This document shows positions 1-5,152 of a stretch of DNA of 5,643 nt, one piece after another. The notes beneath the pieces are model-generated. The model saw nothing but the letters and a program-made list of their open reading frames with translations. It was not told the DNA's origin and ran no database searches. How positions within the stretch are numbered: the first letter of the stretch is position 1; every line of letters starts with the position of its first letter. Where the stretch lies: the NCBI GenBank assembly GCA_003647675.1, contig QMNH01000069.1, positions 1 through 5,643 of the forward strand, written 5' to 3'. Source of the stretch: Candidatus Falkowiibacteriota bacterium (GTDB taxonomy: Bacteria; Patescibacteriota; Patescibacteriia; Patescibacteriales; UBA12075). Position numbers and translations under genes: made by a program.

Positions 1-270
1 CCCGCTGGTAATCCTAATATTTGTTTCCAGCTCGTTGGCTAAAATATATGCTAAAGTAGTTTTGCCCAACCCGGGCGCTCCATACAATAATACATGCTAG
101 ATAGATTCTCGGCGCTTCCTCGCGGCTTGAATCGCAATTTTAACATTTTCTTTTACTTTATTCTGCCCGATATATTCATCTAAATTTTTCGGACGCAAAG
201 ATAAGTCTAAAGCCTTGTCGCCATTTACTTCTTTCGAGCTAATTATTCTTTTTTTATCTACATCTTCCAT
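1..270 (-). pseudogene. ruvB: Holliday junction branch-migration helicase RuvB, 5' part, interrupted by an in-frame TAG
   Basis: RuvB is the hexameric AAA+ motor that drives Holliday junction branch migration with RuvA. The window holds codons 1-90; the rest lies off the left edge. The family N-terminus is clear: SLRPKNLDEYIGQ at residues 24-36, then a helix rich in Arg and Lys, then [16 protein letters not shown] at 59-74, with the Walker A motif GAPGLGKT at 64-71 (58-81) and TSG at 88-90. Codon 58 (97-99) is TAG, exactly where RuvB proteins carry a conserved Asp (E. coli DALDHLL against ESI-stop-HVLL here). The frame is intact on both sides, so this is a substitution and not a frameshift. 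The P-to-A change in GPPGLGKT is mild. The ATG at 268-270 fits the usual N-terminal length and has no Shine-Dalgarno. Identity is near certain. Whether the gene is dead, read through or miscalled is open. Confidence 0.88.
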
Positions 271-296
271 AACTATATTCTAACTAAATTAACTCT

Positions 297-302
297 ATTA
301 TA
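297..302 (-). promoter_or_regulatory. Candidate -10 box upstream of ruvB
   Basis: A perfect TATAAT on the minus strand lies 26 nt before the ruvB ATG, which would give a leader of about 20 nt. No convincing TTGACA-like -35 is visible at 16-18 nt spacing. In DNA this AT-rich a TATAAT can arise by chance. A second TATAAT at 403-408 abuts the stop of the upstream hydrolase and is an alternative. Confidence 0.3.
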
Positions 303-309
303 CAATTAA

Positions 310-402
310 TATTCGCGTTATTAGTATTATTTGCATAAATTCATATTATTCTACAGTCTCAATTCGCAATTTGCAGTATTCGCATTTAATTCGCTGATTC
401 GC
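310..402. repeat. Degenerate ATTCGC/GCGAAT repeat cluster in the ruvB leader region
   Basis: The 138-nt gap between ruvB and the hydrolase gene carries the hexamer ATTCGC (GCGAAT on the coding strand) five times, starting at 311, 362, 378, 389 and 397. The related ATTTGCA occurs at 328 and 368. Spacing is irregular (51, 16, 11, 8 nt), so this is neither a clean tandem array nor a CRISPR. A 14-base stretch (310-323) recurs exactly inside the wzy-like gene at 2717-2730. Function is unknown; it resembles filler or a decayed mobile repeat more than an operator. Confidence 0.55.
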
Positions 403-408
403 ATTATA

Positions 409-876
409 TCAAAAATAAAACACTAAATACATAAAAGCCAAAACCGCGTAATTAAACAGCATAAACCATTTATTTGACCAATTAATTCCGGAAAAATGAA
501 ACTTGGAAAAAGGCCACAAAATCGGAGTTGGGAAAAAAGCCGAGGTATGTGTAAATATATCCAACAAAATATGCAGACCCCAGCCGCAGAAAACCAGCGC
601 CAGCCAGGAAAATCCTAAAATTTTTAAAAGAAAAAATACACCCAGCCATATCACCAAACTATGCGTAATATTATAAAGTTTAAATATATACTTCGGAAAT
701 ATCTGAAGTGGCGGATTAGTATAATGCATTGTCTTTTTAATGGAATCCTTGGCGGCCAAAAAAGAAAAACTTATTAAATCCGGCAAAACTCCAAAAAAAA
801 CAGCCACTGCCCTTTGCGGCGCGCCTACTTCTTTAAATATTAAATTTGTCCAAAGCGCGTGGGAAATAATATCCAT
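409..876 (-). CDS. YdjM/DUF457-type integral membrane metal-dependent hydrolase
   Basis: This 155-residue protein has the layout of the YdjM/DUF457 family, small membrane proteins annotated as putative metal-dependent hydrolases whose substrates are not firmly known. The conserved polar motifs are present in order: MDIISHALWT (Asp2, His6), GVLPDL (Asp33), NITHSL (His72) and HILLDIFTH (His102, Asp106, His110), followed by the aromatic WPFS at 121-124. These His and Asp residues are the likely metal ligands. Hydrophobic stretches lie near 23-40, 74-88, 90-106 and 138-155. The length is near the short end of the family but nothing appears missing. The ATG lies 3 nt after the stop of the exonuclease gene, so the two are probably co-transcribed. 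There is no Shine-Dalgarno; the upstream bases are almost all A and T. It ends in TGA. The family call is good; the biochemical role is not known. Confidence 0.8.
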   Translation of the reverse strand: MDIISHALWTNLIFKEVGAPQRAVAVFFGVLPDLISFSFLAAKDSIKKTMHYTNPPLQIFPKYIFKLYNITHSLVIWLGVFFLLKILGFSWLALVFCGWGLHILLDIFTHTSAFFPTPILWPFSKFHFSGINWSNKWFMLFNYAVLAFMYLVFYF

Positions 877-879
877 AAG

Positions 880-1719
880 TTATTTTTTTATTTTTATAAA
901 TTTATCCAATAATCTTTCTTTTTGTTTTTCTCTTTCCTGCGCCTGTCTTATAATATTTTTTATTTCTTCACTAAAATCTGATTTTAAAATCCATTCTAAA
1001 AATTTCGGATCATCTTTTGCTACTTGTATTAACGGCTTGTCTATATATTTTGAAAACGCGAAATAAGCTTCACTCCGAAGCCAATAAAATTTTCTGGTGC
1101 TGTCTGAATAATCATCATTGCTCGGCTTATGAACCTTGTTAATGAATTCCCAATCCCTAATCTCTTTGTATTTTTCCAGCTGGCACACTAATATCTCAAG
1201 CGCTAAATTGGTATCATTAACGGCCCGATGCTGGCGCCTGGAAATTTTCTTACAATAATACTCATAGGTCGTCCTTAAAGTTCTTGGCACTAATTTTAAA
1301 AATATTTCTCTGGTATCAATTATCTGATCTGTATTATAATCAAAGTCCATGCCCATACGGATAAATTCCCGGCGTAATACCGGCAAGTCAAAATTAATTA
1401 TATTAAATCCACTATAATAACAATTACTAAAAACGTCCCATAACTCCTGGGACTTATCTCTGAATTTCGGCCAATTTTTTACATCTCTATTCTTTATTCC
1501 GTGCACGGCCTGAGCCTCCAGGCTTATTTTTATTTCCGGATTTAAATAAATATCTTCTGTCTTTGTCATGCCGCTCGGCCAAATTTTAATATACGCTAAC
1601 TCCACTATTTTATCCGCGCTTAACGAAAGTCCGGTCGTTTCAATATCAAATACAACCAAAGGCTTTTCCAGCTTAAGAAGCTTTGGTATTTTTTTATAAA
1701 TATTCTTTTTTATAAACAT
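880..1719 (-). CDS. DnaQ-like DEDDh 3'-5' exonuclease with C-terminal DUF3820-like domain
   Basis: This 279-residue protein belongs to the RNase T / DNA polymerase III epsilon superfamily, two-metal exonucleases that trim nucleic acid from the 3' end. The catalytic set is complete: Exo I FDIETTGL (Asp25, Glu27), Exo II GFNIINFDL (Asp111), and Exo III HRAVNDTNLALEIL (His164, Asp169), making it a DEDDh enzyme. Residues about 217-262 form a second module, AYFAFSKYIDKPL then DPKFLEWILKSDFSEEIKNII, which matches the DUF3820-type domain often joined to such exonucleases. The usual GKYKG core reads SKYID here. The tail (263-279) is highly charged and probably helical. It has no polymerase domain, so a role as a free-standing repair or RNA-processing exonuclease is more likely than proofreading. 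It lies downstream of tRNA-Ser and 3 nt before the hydrolase start. The ATG has no Shine-Dalgarno. Confidence 0.87.
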   Translation of the reverse strand: MFIKKNIYKKIPKLLKLEKPLVVFDIETTGLSLSADKIVELAYIKIWPSGMTKTEDIYLNPEIKISLEAQAVHGIKNRDVKNWPKFRDKSQELWDVFSNCYYSGFNIINFDLPVLRREFIRMGMDFDYNTDQIIDTREIFLKLVPRTLRTTYEYYCKKISRRQHRAVNDTNLALEILVCQLEKYKEIRDWEFINKVHKPSNDDYSDSTRKFYWLRSEAYFAFSKYIDKPLIQVAKDDPKFLEWILKSDFSEEIKNIIRQAQEREKQKERLLDKFIKIKK

Positions 1720-1721
1720 TT

Positions 1722-1747
1722 ATTTAATTTAAATATTTAAATTAAAT
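1722..1747. repeat. Perfect 26-bp AT-only palindrome between tRNA-Ser and the exonuclease gene
   Basis: Every base from 1722 to 1747 pairs with its mirror position about a centre at 1734/1735, using only A and T. Each 13-base arm is ATTTAATTTAAAT or its complement. It sits 7 nt from the tRNA 3' end and 2 nt from the exonuclease ATG. It could be a weak hairpin for tRNA 3' processing, a protein-binding site, or chance in AT-only DNA. It lacks the GC stem of an intrinsic terminator. Confidence 0.6.
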
Positions 1748-1754
1748 TATCATG

Positions 1755-1841
1755 CGGAGAGGGAGGGATTCGAACCCTCGGCACCTGTGAAGGCGCAACG
1801 CTTTTCGAGAGCGTCCTATTCAACCGCTCTAGCACCTCTCC
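1755..1841 (-). tRNA. tRNA-Ser (anticodon CGA)
   Basis: An 87-nt class II tRNA. The acceptor stem GGAGAGG (1841-1835) pairs with CCTCTCC (1762-1756), and the discriminator is G73 (1755), as expected for serine. The anticodon arm ACGCT / CTCGAAA / AGCGT (1814-1798) gives anticodon CGA (1807-1805), which reads UCG. The T arm is GAGGG-TTCGAAT-CCCTC. The long variable arm (GCGCC, TTCACA, GGTGC) is the serine hallmark. The 3' CCA is not encoded (CAT follows G73), so a CCA-adding enzyme must finish it. It lies between the pseudouridine synthase and the exonuclease. Confidence 0.96.
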
Positions 1842-1842
1842 A

Positions 1843-1876
1843 AATTAACTATAAACAATTAACTATTAAAATTAAC
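1843..1876. repeat. Three AATTAAC repeats in the tRNA-Ser upstream gap
   Basis: AATTAAC occurs at 1843, 1857 and 1870 (14 and 13 nt apart); the first two share the longer AATTAACTA. These fill most of the 37-nt gap between the pseudouridine synthase stop and the tRNA 5' end. On the minus strand the first copy supplies TATAGT (1853-1848), 6 nt before the tRNA, a weak -10 candidate without a good -35. Confidence 0.4.
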
Positions 1877-1878
1877 AT

Positions 1879-2571
1879 TTAAACTATTTCATTTTTTTCC
1901 AAATATATCCACTTTCCTCTTTTTAAATTACCCAATTTAACACTACTAATCCGAATTCTTTTTAAATCAGCAACTTCCAAGTTTAGCGCCCCAAACATCC
2001 GCTTAATCTGCCGCTTCTTACCCTCGGTTAAAATTATTCTAAATTTATCATCCCCTAAATATTCAACATTTTTAGCTTTTCCTATTTCATTCTCTCCAAT
2101 ATCCACCCCTTTTCTAAAACTCTTAATTATTTCCTCTACTTTAAACTTTTCGCTTTTAACTTTTAACTTTACCAGGTATTCTTTTTCATGCTCAAATCGG
2201 GGATGAGTAAGTTGTTCTGTTAAATCACCGTCATTGGTAAGTAAAACTAAGCCATGACTATTTTTATCCAAACGTCCAACTGTATACAATCTCTCTTTTA
2301 CGTCTACTAACTCAAAAATATTTTTTTCACCTTTAAATTTACGGTTGGTGCAGGTATAACCGGCTGGCTTATTTAAAATAATATAAATTTTCTTTTTAAT
2401 CAATTTTATTTCTTTTCCTTCTATTACCACTTCGTCTTTTTCGCTTACTCGAGTTCCCAATTCCGCTATTTCATTATTTACCTTTACTTTTTTCTGCCTA
2501 ATAAGCTCCTCAGCCCGGCGTCTGGAACAAAAACCCGATTCAGCAATATATTTTTGTAATACTATTTTCAT
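1879..2571 (-). CDS. RsuA/RluB/RluE-family 16S/23S rRNA pseudouridine synthase
   Basis: This 230-residue enzyme isomerises a specific uridine in ribosomal RNA to pseudouridine. An S4 RNA-binding domain covers about residues 1-55 (LQKYIAESGFCSRRRAEELI, then KVKVN). The catalytic domain follows, with NKPAGYTCT at 67-75 and the signature GRLDKNSHGLVLLTNDGDL at 99-117, where Asp102 is the expected nucleophile. The late family motif EGKKRQIKRM is at 183-192 and a basic C-terminal strand follows. The order S4-then-catalytic and the GRLD signature place it in the RsuA/RluB group; which rRNA position it modifies cannot be told from the window. A Lys/Glu-rich low-complexity stretch, KLKVKSEKFKVEE (135-147), looks like a local insertion. 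Its ATG overlaps the TGA of the upstream wzy-like gene (ATGA), suggesting translational coupling; the only SD-like bases are a weak AGAG just upstream. It ends in TAA. Confidence 0.9.
   Translation of the reverse strand: MKIVLQKYIAESGFCSRRRAEELIRQKKVKVNNEIAELGTRVSEKDEVVIEGKEIKLIKKKIYIILNKPAGYTCTNRKFKGEKNIFELVDVKERLYTVGRLDKNSHGLVLLTNDGDLTEQLTHPRFEHEKEYLVKLKVKSEKFKVEEIIKSFRKGVDIGENEIGKAKNVEYLGDDKFRIILTEGKKRQIKRMFGALNLEVADLKRIRISSVKLGNLKRGKWIYLEKNEIV
2137..2169 (-). repeat. Low-complexity insertion-like segment inside the pseudouridine synthase gene
   Basis: The coding strand here repeats a GTTAAAA / GAAAAGTTTAAA-like pattern and encodes KLKVKSEKFKV (residues 135-145). Such AAAGTTAAAAGT-like strings resemble intergenic filler, and the encoded stretch falls between the first strands of the catalytic domain and the helix at 146-153, where RsuA-family proteins vary. 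Whether it is an insertion needs an alignment. Confidence 0.35.
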
Positions 2572-4142
2572 GACTCTTTAGGTAAGTTCATCAGGCTCAT
2601 CACGGCTATTAAAACCCAAAACATAACCGATAGATCATTCTTAAAATATGGAACATCAACTATGCCGTGTATTATAATAACCAACATTGCCCCAATTAAT
2701 CCCAATATAATAAATCTATTCGCGTTATTAAAATTTGAGGCATTTGCATCCCGAGTATTCGAAATTTGTAGATTTGCTTTATATTGCTTAAATCCAATAT
2801 AAAAATATTTTCCTATAATCCAAACAAAAAGTAAAACTCCGGCTAGGCCTAGCTCGGTCCAAAAATTTAAAATTATATTATGCGGATACATGTATATTTC
2901 AACCGGCTGCCAATGCTCGGCTTTATATTTTTCGTCAAACCAGACGATTTTCCTCCGAAAATCCGGATCACGCTCTTTATTGAAAAATATTCCTTCCTGA
3001 TGATCCGTCTTAACGCTGATTTGATAGCGGCTTAAACCGGTTCCGAACAGCCAGCGCCAATCGCTTTTCATCATCTGAAAAGTTTCCCGCCACTGCTGTT
3101 TTCTTACTTCACCCGAAAAATCTTTTAATAACAGCTTGTCTGTCGCGTAATTAACTATATTATAATCGGAATTAATATATTTATGCTCTGGAATAACTTT
3201 TAAAAAAAATACTGAGCTAAAAATTACAAAAATTAATATAACTAAAACCCCACTTCGACTAACACTTATTAATAGCTTACTTTTTTTTCTTAAAGTAAAA
3301 ACCGGAATTAATATTAGTCCGATAATCGCTCCGATAATCGCTCCCTCACTGCGTGCGTAAAAAATTACAGCAATAGATAGAATAAAAATAATTAATAAAA
3401 AAAATGTTTTTAAAATTAAAAATTTATTAATTTTATATTGTTTGAAAATTGTCATCGCTTCGCGAGATCTGGCGAAGCCTAGAAAAATTATAAAATTGAA
3501 AATTAGCATCATTATATACGCGGCCATCAGGGGAAGCAAGGGCCCTAAAAATAATCCAAGCGCGTTCGGGTATAACCAAGGGCCGGTAACCCGGGGCCAA
3601 AAATTTTCCGGGGAATACAAAAAACCAAACTTTTGCATTACTGCTATTATAGACACCGCTAATGCCGAAAAAAACAACGGCCATAAAATCCGCCGCAGGG
3701 ACAGGCCCAGACCTGTATCCGAAGAAGGTTTAAAAACGTTTAATACTAAAATAAATACCAACAAGGGTTCGAAAAAATAAGCTTTCCATATTCCCAAAGA
3801 AGCGCTGCTGAATCCGGCTATGACAATTGAAATAAATGAAATTGCCAATAAAGCAATAATTTCATTTCCAAAGGGGTATTTAATTCTTTTTGCCCTATTT
3901 TTAAAGTAATCTTTAATTTTATATTTTCCTTGAAAAAAATTTTTAAATTCAGTACGCGTAAATAACCAAACAGTAAAATTTATAAGTATCATTATTTCCA
4001 GAACTGTGCTTGGCAAGCCGAAAATTTTAAATCTAATTAAATACAAAGGCAATCCGGCCAATATTAACATTACCGTCCATTCAAGTTCTCTTATGGCAGT
4101 TATAAAAAATAATATTATAAATAAAACAATGAATAAATCCAT
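2568..4142 (-). CDS. O-antigen ligase/polymerase-like (Wzy_C) polytopic membrane protein
   Basis: This 524-residue protein has the architecture of the WaaL/Wzy superfamily, which joins or polymerises lipid-linked glycans outside the cytoplasmic membrane. About twelve hydrophobic segments are visible (near 2-18, 22-38, 46-62, 92-110, 121-137, 152-170, 192-221, 241-262, 267-282, 298-314, 431-450, 477-493 and 502-519, some possibly paired). Family landmarks are WPRVTGPWLYPNALGLFLGP (182-201, Arg184), ARSEGA (263-268), the large outer loop at about 315-420 with WLFGTGLSRYQ (364-374), and YPHNIILNFWTELG (419-432), where His421 is the likely active-site His. HGIVDVPYFKNDL (492-504) follows. Three loops carry odd inserts: 138-151, 222-229 and 456-476. 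The ATG is 5 nt after the transporter stop with no Shine-Dalgarno; the TGA overlaps the pseudouridine synthase start. Ligase and polymerase cannot be separated from sequence alone; the acceptor is unknown. Confidence 0.82.
   Translation of the reverse strand: MDLFIVLFIILFFITAIRELEWTVMLILAGLPLYLIRFKIFGLPSTVLEIMILINFTVWLFTRTEFKNFFQGKYKIKDYFKNRAKRIKYPFGNEIIALLAISFISIVIAGFSSASLGIWKAYFFEPLLVFILVLNVFKPSSDTGLGLSLRRILWPLFFSALAVSIIAVMQKFGFLYSPENFWPRVTGPWLYPNALGLFLGPLLPLMAAYIMMLIFNFIIFLGFARSREAMTIFKQYKINKFLILKTFFLLIIFILSIAVIFYARSEGAIIGAIIGLILIPVFTLRKKSKLLISVSRSGVLVILIFVIFSSVFFLKVIPEHKYINSDYNIVNYATDKLLLKDFSGEVRKQQWRETFQMMKSDWRWLFGTGLSRYQISVKTDHQEGIFFNKERDPDFRRKIVWFDEKYKAEHWQPVEIYMYPHNIILNFWTELGLAGVLLFVWIIGKYFYIGFKQYKANLQISNTRDANASNFNNANRFIILGLIGAMLVIIIHGIVDVPYFKNDLSVMFWVLIAVMSLMNLPKES
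2717..2776 (-). repeat. GCGAAT-type repeat segment inside the wzy-like gene
   Basis: This stretch encodes residues 456-475, an Asn-rich loop (QISNTRDANASNFNNAN) between two membrane segments. Positions 2717-2730 match 310-323 in the ruvB leader over 14 bases, and both copies are followed by ATTTGCAT (2742-2749 and 328-335). The loop therefore seems to derive from the same repeat family, kept in frame. Confidence 0.5.
3319..3342 (-). repeat. 12-bp tandem duplication encoding GAIIGAII
   Basis: CCGATAATCGCT occurs twice head to tail (3319-3330 and 3331-3342), giving GAIIGAIIG (267-275) at the start of a membrane segment, just after ARSEG. It keeps frame and looks like replication slippage; the small residues every four positions could favour helix packing. 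Confidence 0.6.
3457..3478. repeat. GC-rich 22-bp near-perfect palindrome inside the wzy-like gene
   Basis: Seven-base arms GCTTCGC and GCGAAGC flank a central AGATCT, with a single mismatched pair (3464/3471). Its base composition contrasts sharply with the flanking A/T runs. It encodes GFARSREA (222-229) at the end of a membrane segment and start of a predicted loop. It resembles a short palindromic repeat insertion kept in frame. Confidence 0.55.
3690..3731 (-). repeat. GC-rich loop-coding segment with a small inverted repeat
   Basis: This part of the wzy-like gene encodes the loop KPSSDTGLGLSLRR (138-151) and is much richer in G and C than its surroundings. It contains a 5-bp inverted repeat ACAGG (3701-3705) / CCTGT (3712-3716) with a 6-nt loop. 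It may be another inserted element, but the evidence is thinner than for the segment at 3457. Confidence 0.25.
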
Positions 4143-4147
4143 AAAAT

Positions 4148-5113
4148 TTAAGTTATTAGCATATACAAGCCGGTACTTACAAGAATTATTCCTATAATTT
4201 TCTGAAACATCACGCCCCCGCCCAACTCTTCTTTTAAAATGCCGGGATATCTGGCTGACAAAAACAAAACCAATAATATTAAAAATACATACTGGGTTCC
4301 CTGCAGTGAATTAATTAAAACTACGCTCCCCATGCTAATTGCCCAATTAAGCATGATAAAAGCCAAAGCCGCTAAAATTCTGATTGACAAAAAAAAGGCA
4401 AGATTTTTCGGAGTCTTGGCGTGATGCTGTGATTTTATTATCAATTTTCTCCATGACGGAATAAATAATATTATAATTACTCCTAAAAAAGTACCCATCC
4501 GCGACCAGACAAAACCACCAATAAAAGGCTGGCTAAGGTAAATATATTTTATTATTACATAATAAACGGCAAAAAATAAAGCGGAAATAACTGAATTTAA
4601 TATAAGTCTCTGGGTAGGCCGATAGCGCGCGTGAATACCGCCCAAAACATTTCCGAAAATTCCCCTGAAATTCCCCCATAATTCTTTAAATTTATAAAAA
4701 CGGGTCTGTCTTGTGGATATTAAAATTCCTCCCATTATTAATATAACAAAGGAAAGCAATTGCCGCTCGCCCAAAACCTCGCCCAAAAAAATAAAAGAAA
4801 ATAAATAACTAAAAATCGGAGTTAAGGCTCCGACTATCGGCACCACCCGGGTGGCCTCGCTTTGATGCAAGGCCTTATACCAAAATATTAAAGTTATTAA
4901 AAATAACAAACCGGCCAATAAATCCACGAACAGTTCCCTTATGCCCGGCTTCCACGGATCAAACAATAATAAAAAAATATTAAAAATGCTCCATACCCCC
5001 ACGAAAAAAGCGTAAGTAATAGAGGAATGAATCTTTTTTGAAAGCAAAAATTTATCCGCGATGTACACGCCGGCGTTTATGAAATATGATGATACTGCTA
5101 TGAGTAACCACAT
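4148..5113 (-). CDS. EamA-family (drug/metabolite transporter superfamily) permease
   Basis: This 321-residue membrane protein has two EamA halves, each of about five helices. The first half (about 1-134) ends with the family signature: WYKALHQSEATRVVPIV (78-94), LTPIFSYLFSFIFLGE (98-112) and a last helix at 119-133. A basic loop follows (135-169). The second half (about 170-321) repeats the pattern with LNWAISMGSVVLINSLQGTQYVFLILL (255-281) and a final helix at 305-320. Members of this superfamily carry amino acids, sugars, nucleotide-sugars or drugs, and the substrate cannot be read from the sequence. Lying between a GH1 hydrolase and a Wzy-like protein, a sugar or glycan-precursor substrate is a reasonable guess only. 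It starts 38 nt after the GH1 stop, without a Shine-Dalgarno, and ends 5 nt before the wzy-like ATG. Confidence 0.85.
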   Translation of the reverse strand: MWLLIAVSSYFINAGVYIADKFLLSKKIHSSITYAFFVGVWSIFNIFLLLFDPWKPGIRELFVDLLAGLLFLITLIFWYKALHQSEATRVVPIVGALTPIFSYLFSFIFLGEVLGERQLLSFVILIMGGILISTRQTRFYKFKELWGNFRGIFGNVLGGIHARYRPTQRLILNSVISALFFAVYYVIIKYIYLSQPFIGGFVWSRMGTFLGVIIILFIPSWRKLIIKSQHHAKTPKNLAFFLSIRILAALAFIMLNWAISMGSVVLINSLQGTQYVFLILLVLFLSARYPGILKEELGGGVMFQKIIGIILVSTGLYMLIT

Positions 5114-5118
5114 AATTT

Positions 5119-5152
5119 AATTTTAAATTGAAAATTTATATAATTTAAAATT
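5119..5152. repeat. AT-only inverted repeat at the GH1/EamA junction
   Basis: AATTTTAAATT (5119-5129) and its exact reverse complement AATTTAAAATT (5142-5152) flank a 12-nt spacer. It nearly fills the 38-nt gap and touches the GH1 stop codon. With 11 A/T pairs it would make a weak hairpin; it has no U-tract typical of a terminator. It resembles the AT-only palindrome at 1722-1747 in composition and position. Confidence 0.5.

Noticed and set aside
311..402. Possible CRISPR array from the ATTCGC repeats
   Set aside because: The repeats are 6 nt, degenerate and irregularly spaced (8 to 51 nt), with no cas genes nearby.
740..1066. Plus-strand open frame across the hydrolase and exonuclease genes
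   Set aside because: It is antisense to two genes with clear family motifs, spans their junction, and shows no recognisable domain.
1755..1841. tRNA-Ser as an integration site for a mobile element
   Set aside because: There is no integrase and no repeated copy of the tRNA 3' end in the window, and ordinary housekeeping genes lie on both sides.
1848..1853. TATAGT as the tRNA-Ser -10 box
   Set aside because: It is only 6 nt from the mature 5' end, has no credible -35, and comes from an AATTAAC repeat; it is too weak to list as a promoter.
2568..2570. UGA recoded to glycine, as in some CPR groups
   Set aside because: The TGA codons at 2568-2570 and 409-411 end complete proteins at expected lengths, and no conserved glycine in the genes is encoded by TGA.
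3433..3780. Open frames on both strands inside the wzy-like gene (3433-3684 minus, 3442-3780 plus)
   Set aside because: They overlap the conserved WPRVTGPWLYPN region of the real gene in other frames and have no family features or start signals.
4006..4424. Short plus-strand open frames at 4006-4197 and 4239-4424
   Set aside because: They are antisense to the Wzy-like and EamA genes, low complexity, and without domain features.
4657..4676. Direct repeat AAATTCCCC (4657-4665, 4668-4676) in the EamA loop
   Set aside because: It is two 9-base copies with an 11-base period, out of phase with codons, and easily due to chance.
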